A stretch of DNA of 7,348 bases from CAZRZN01 sp964604565 (lineage in GTDB: Bacteria; Pseudomonadota; Alphaproteobacteria; Rhodobacterales; Rhodobacteraceae). Of the stretch, positions 5,708 to 7,348 are shown in pieces. The stretch is from NCBI GenBank assembly GCA_964604565.1, contig CAZRZN010000218.1, positions 1 through 7,348 of the forward strand, written 5' to 3'. Position 1 is the stretch's first letter; each line of letters starts with the position of its first letter. The position numbers and the translations under genes are program-made. The notes under the pieces were generated by a model, which was given only the letters and a program-made list of their open reading frames with translations, ran no database searches and was not told where the DNA came from.

Positions 5708-6972
5708 GCGACCTCCAGCCGGTCCAGAGCGTCGGCAAAGAAATTCTCTGCCCCGAAGTTCCCGGATTTCAGGGCCAGCGCGATCGTCTCATCCCCGGAC
5801 CGGGCAAAACACCATGGCACACCCGGGGCGATCTCTGCCCCGATCTCCAGCCGCGTGACACCCAGCGCACTGGTCACGGCGCCCGAACTCTCGCCCCCGG
5901 CCACGACAAAACGCCGGATGCCCGACGCCTTGGCGGCCACGGCTGCCTGCGCCAGCGCGTCTTCGACCAGCGCCCCGGCGCGCGCCACGCCCAGCTTGTC
6001 CTGCGCGGCCCGCACGGCGTCAGGTTCTGCCGTGGCGTAGATCAACGGAGTCGCATCCTTTGGCTGGGCTTTTAGCCAGTCAAGGACCGGCCCGGTCCCG
6101 TCTTCGGCAAGCGCCATAGGATCGAGCCGGAACTCCGGCCCCTTTCCATGGTAGGCCGCGACCTGCGCGCGTGTCATGGCGGAACAACTGCCCGAAAGCA
6201 CGATGGCACGCGGACCGATGGCGGGTGGCGCATCGGCGTGCACCGGATCCGGCAGCGCGGAGTCCTGCGCCCATAGCGCCGGAAGCGGCATCGCCACCGC
6301 GCTGCCACCGGTCATCAGCGTCATGTCGCGGCAGGCTTCGGCGATGATGGACAGATCCTCGTCGGCGACCGCATCGACAACCACATGGGCGACGCCCTCT
6401 GCCTCCAGCGTGCGCAGCCGTGCCTTCAGCGCCTCTGCCCCTTGGGCCACGCAGAGCCGGTTTGCCAGCCCGACCCGCCCCGTCACTTGGGGCGTGAGTA
6501 GCCGGACAAGGCTGGAATCGCGCATCGGGGTCAGCGGGTGATCCTTCATCGGGCTTTCGTTGAGCGGGTGTTCCCCGACGAACAGATGCCCCATGAAGAT
6601 GCTGCGCCCGTTTTCCGGAAAGGCGGGGCAATAGATCGTCTGCGGACAATCGAGGTCGGCCATCAACGCCTCGGCAACGGGACCAATATTGCCCTGTGGC
6701 GTGGAGTCGAAGGTCGAGCAGTATTTCCAGAAAAACCGCTGCGCGCCCGCCTTGCGCAACCAGTCCAGCGCCGCGCGGGCCTGCGAAATCGCATCCTCCA
6801 CCGGCTCTGTCCGGATCTTCAGCGCGACGATCTCGACCGCGGCGGGGTCGGTCGGCGGCGCGTCGGGGATCCCGATGCGCAAGGACACCCGCACACCGGA
6901 TCGCGCCAGCAAACCGGCCAGATCGCTTGCGCCGGTGAAATCATCCGCGATGCATCCCAGAAACGTCGTCAT
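5704..6972 (-). CDS. otnK: 3-oxo-tetronate kinase (DUF1537 family)
   Basis: OtnK phosphorylates 3-oxo-tetronate at the 4-hydroxyl with ATP. The 422-residue protein is full length for the DUF1537 four-carbon acid sugar kinase family. The N-terminal domain begins with the signature IADDFTGASD (8-17), which binds the sugar acid. The C-terminal nucleotide-binding domain carries VVAGGESSGAV with G359-G360-E361-S362-S363-G364. The ATG at 6972 overlaps the stop of the transporter gene (ATGA), with AAGGA about 8 bases upstream. The same family includes D-threonate kinase (DtnK), which works with a PdxA2-type dehydrogenase; here the otnC and otnI neighbours point to the 3-oxo-tetronate branch. Substrate stereochemistry (L-threonate or D-erythronate origin) is set by a dehydrogenase not in the window. 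Confidence 0.94.
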   Translation of the reverse strand: MTTFLGCIADDFTGASDLAGLLARSGVRVSLRIGIPDAPPTDPAAVEIVALKIRTEPVEDAISQARAALDWLRKAGAQRFFWKYCSTFDSTPQGNIGPVAEALMADLDCPQTIYCPAFPENGRSIFMGHLFVGEHPLNESPMKDHPLTPMRDSSLVRLLTPQVTGRVGLANRLCVAQGAEALKARLRTLEAEGVAHVVVDAVADEDLSIIAEACRDMTLMTGGSAVAMPLPALWAQDSALPDPVHADAPPAIGPRAIVLSGSCSAMTRAQVAAYHGKGPEFRLDPMALAEDGTGPVLDWLKAQPKDATPLIYATAEPDAVRAAQDKLGVARAGALVEDALAQAAVAAKASGIRRFVVAGGESSGAVTSALGVTRLEIGAEIAPGVPWCFARSGDETIALALKSGNFGAENFFADALDRLEVA

Positions 6973-7348
6973 GTCTTTTCCTTCGTCTCGTCATGTTGAG
7001 GGCCGCGTCGTCTGTCGCGCGCCGCCTTGATCAGCGGCAGCGACAGCATCCCCGCTGCCAGGATCACCAGAACCACCGCGATCGGGTGCCCGCTGAAGAA
7101 GGCGGCAAAGCTGCCGTCGGTGATGATCAGCCCCTGCCGCAGGCTGATTTCAAGCGTCGGGCCCAGCACCATGCCGATCACCAGAGGCGCCATCGGCATT
7201 CCCTGCCGGCGCAGGACAAAGCCCAGCACCCCTGCCCCGCCCATCACCATCAGGTCGAACGGGTTGCCGCGCACGAAATACACGCCGACCGAACACAGCA
7301 GCACGATCATCACCAGCATGTAACCCTCGCGCAACCTTAGCAGCGGGG
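6969..7348 (-). CDS. TctA-type TTT transporter large permease, C-terminal fragment
   Basis: The last 125 codons of a large membrane permease of the tripartite tricarboxylate transporter family; the frame is open at the right edge (it begins PLLRLREGYM), so the full gene, normally about 500 residues, extends beyond it. Three hydrophobic segments are seen: LVMIVLLCSVGVYFV, the region around LMVMGGAGVLGFVL with the family-like stretch MAPLVIGMVLGPTLE, and PIAVVLVILAAGML. A charged cytoplasmic tail follows (AARDRRRGPQHDETKEKT). The family works with a small TctB subunit and a periplasmic TctC binding protein, neither visible here. The stop overlaps the otnK start as ATGA. The likely role is uptake of the four-carbon sugar acid degraded by the downstream enzymes; this substrate is inferred from context only. 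A methionine- or TTG-initiated short protein is unlikely because homology continues upstream. Confidence 0.88.
   Translation of the reverse strand, partial: PLLRLREGYMLVMIVLLCSVGVYFVRGNPFDLMVMGGAGVLGFVLRRQGMPMAPLVIGMVLGPTLEISLRQGLIITDGSFAAFFSGHPIAVVLVILAAGMLSLPLIKAARDRRRGPQHDETKEKT

Noticed and set aside
5015..6040. Plus-strand open frame (341 codons) antisense to otnC and otnK
   Set aside because: Low-complexity Arg/Ala/Gly/Ser-rich translation without motifs, opposite well-supported enzymes.
6969..7334. Reading the right-edge gene as a complete 121-residue membrane protein
   Set aside because: The frame continues open to the window edge and the sequence matches only the C-terminal part of TctA-type permeases, so it is a truncated view of a larger gene.

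Overview
The window looks like a chromosomal segment of a GC-rich alphaproteobacterium. The strong G/C preference at third codon positions, soluble multi-PAS signalling proteins, and a tripartite tricarboxylate transporter (TTT) permease beside an acid-sugar operon fit Rhodobacterales or a relative; this placement is inference from gene style, not a database match. No rRNA, tRNA, CRISPR array, insertion sequence or phage gene was seen.

Left part (1-3804), signalling. A soluble PAS-PAS histidine kinase on the minus strand runs off the left edge. Across a 465-base intergenic region lies a divergently transcribed, soluble PAS-PAS-GGDEF-EAL protein that should make and/or degrade cyclic di-GMP. 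The intergenic region holds two short inverted repeats, a possible sigma70-like promoter and a good Shine-Dalgarno (GAGGAG). That ribosome site is spaced for a nine-codon leader ORF whose stop codon overlaps the GGDEF-EAL start (ATGA), a possible translational-coupling device. The kinase's first PAS domain is LOV-like but has proline where the photoactive cysteine would be.

Middle (3805-4286), a gene-poor stretch between convergent units. It contains several inverted repeats, no convincing U-tract terminator, and a faint resemblance to a GNAT acetyltransferase C-terminus that may be chance.

Right part (4287-7348), catabolism. A minus-strand operon reads, in transcription order: the C-terminal part of a TctA-type TTT permease, otnK (DUF1537 3-oxo-tetronate kinase), otnC (class II aldolase-fold 3-oxo-tetronate 4-phosphate decarboxylase) and otnI (2-oxo-tetronate isomerase, Hyi family). 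Each junction is a 4-base ATGA stop/start overlap. In the known tetronate route, a dehydrogenase (LtnD or DenD) makes 2-oxo-tetronate, OtnI isomerises it to 3-oxo-tetronate, OtnK phosphorylates it, and OtnC decarboxylates it to dihydroxyacetone phosphate. The dehydrogenase, the operon promoter, a regulator and the rest of the transporter are not in the window and probably lie to the right of it.

I did not find a clearly new system. The most notable points are the leader-peptide overlap, the cysteine-less LOV-like kinase beside a c-di-GMP enzyme with a degenerate I-site, and the coupling of a TTT permease to tetronate catabolism.
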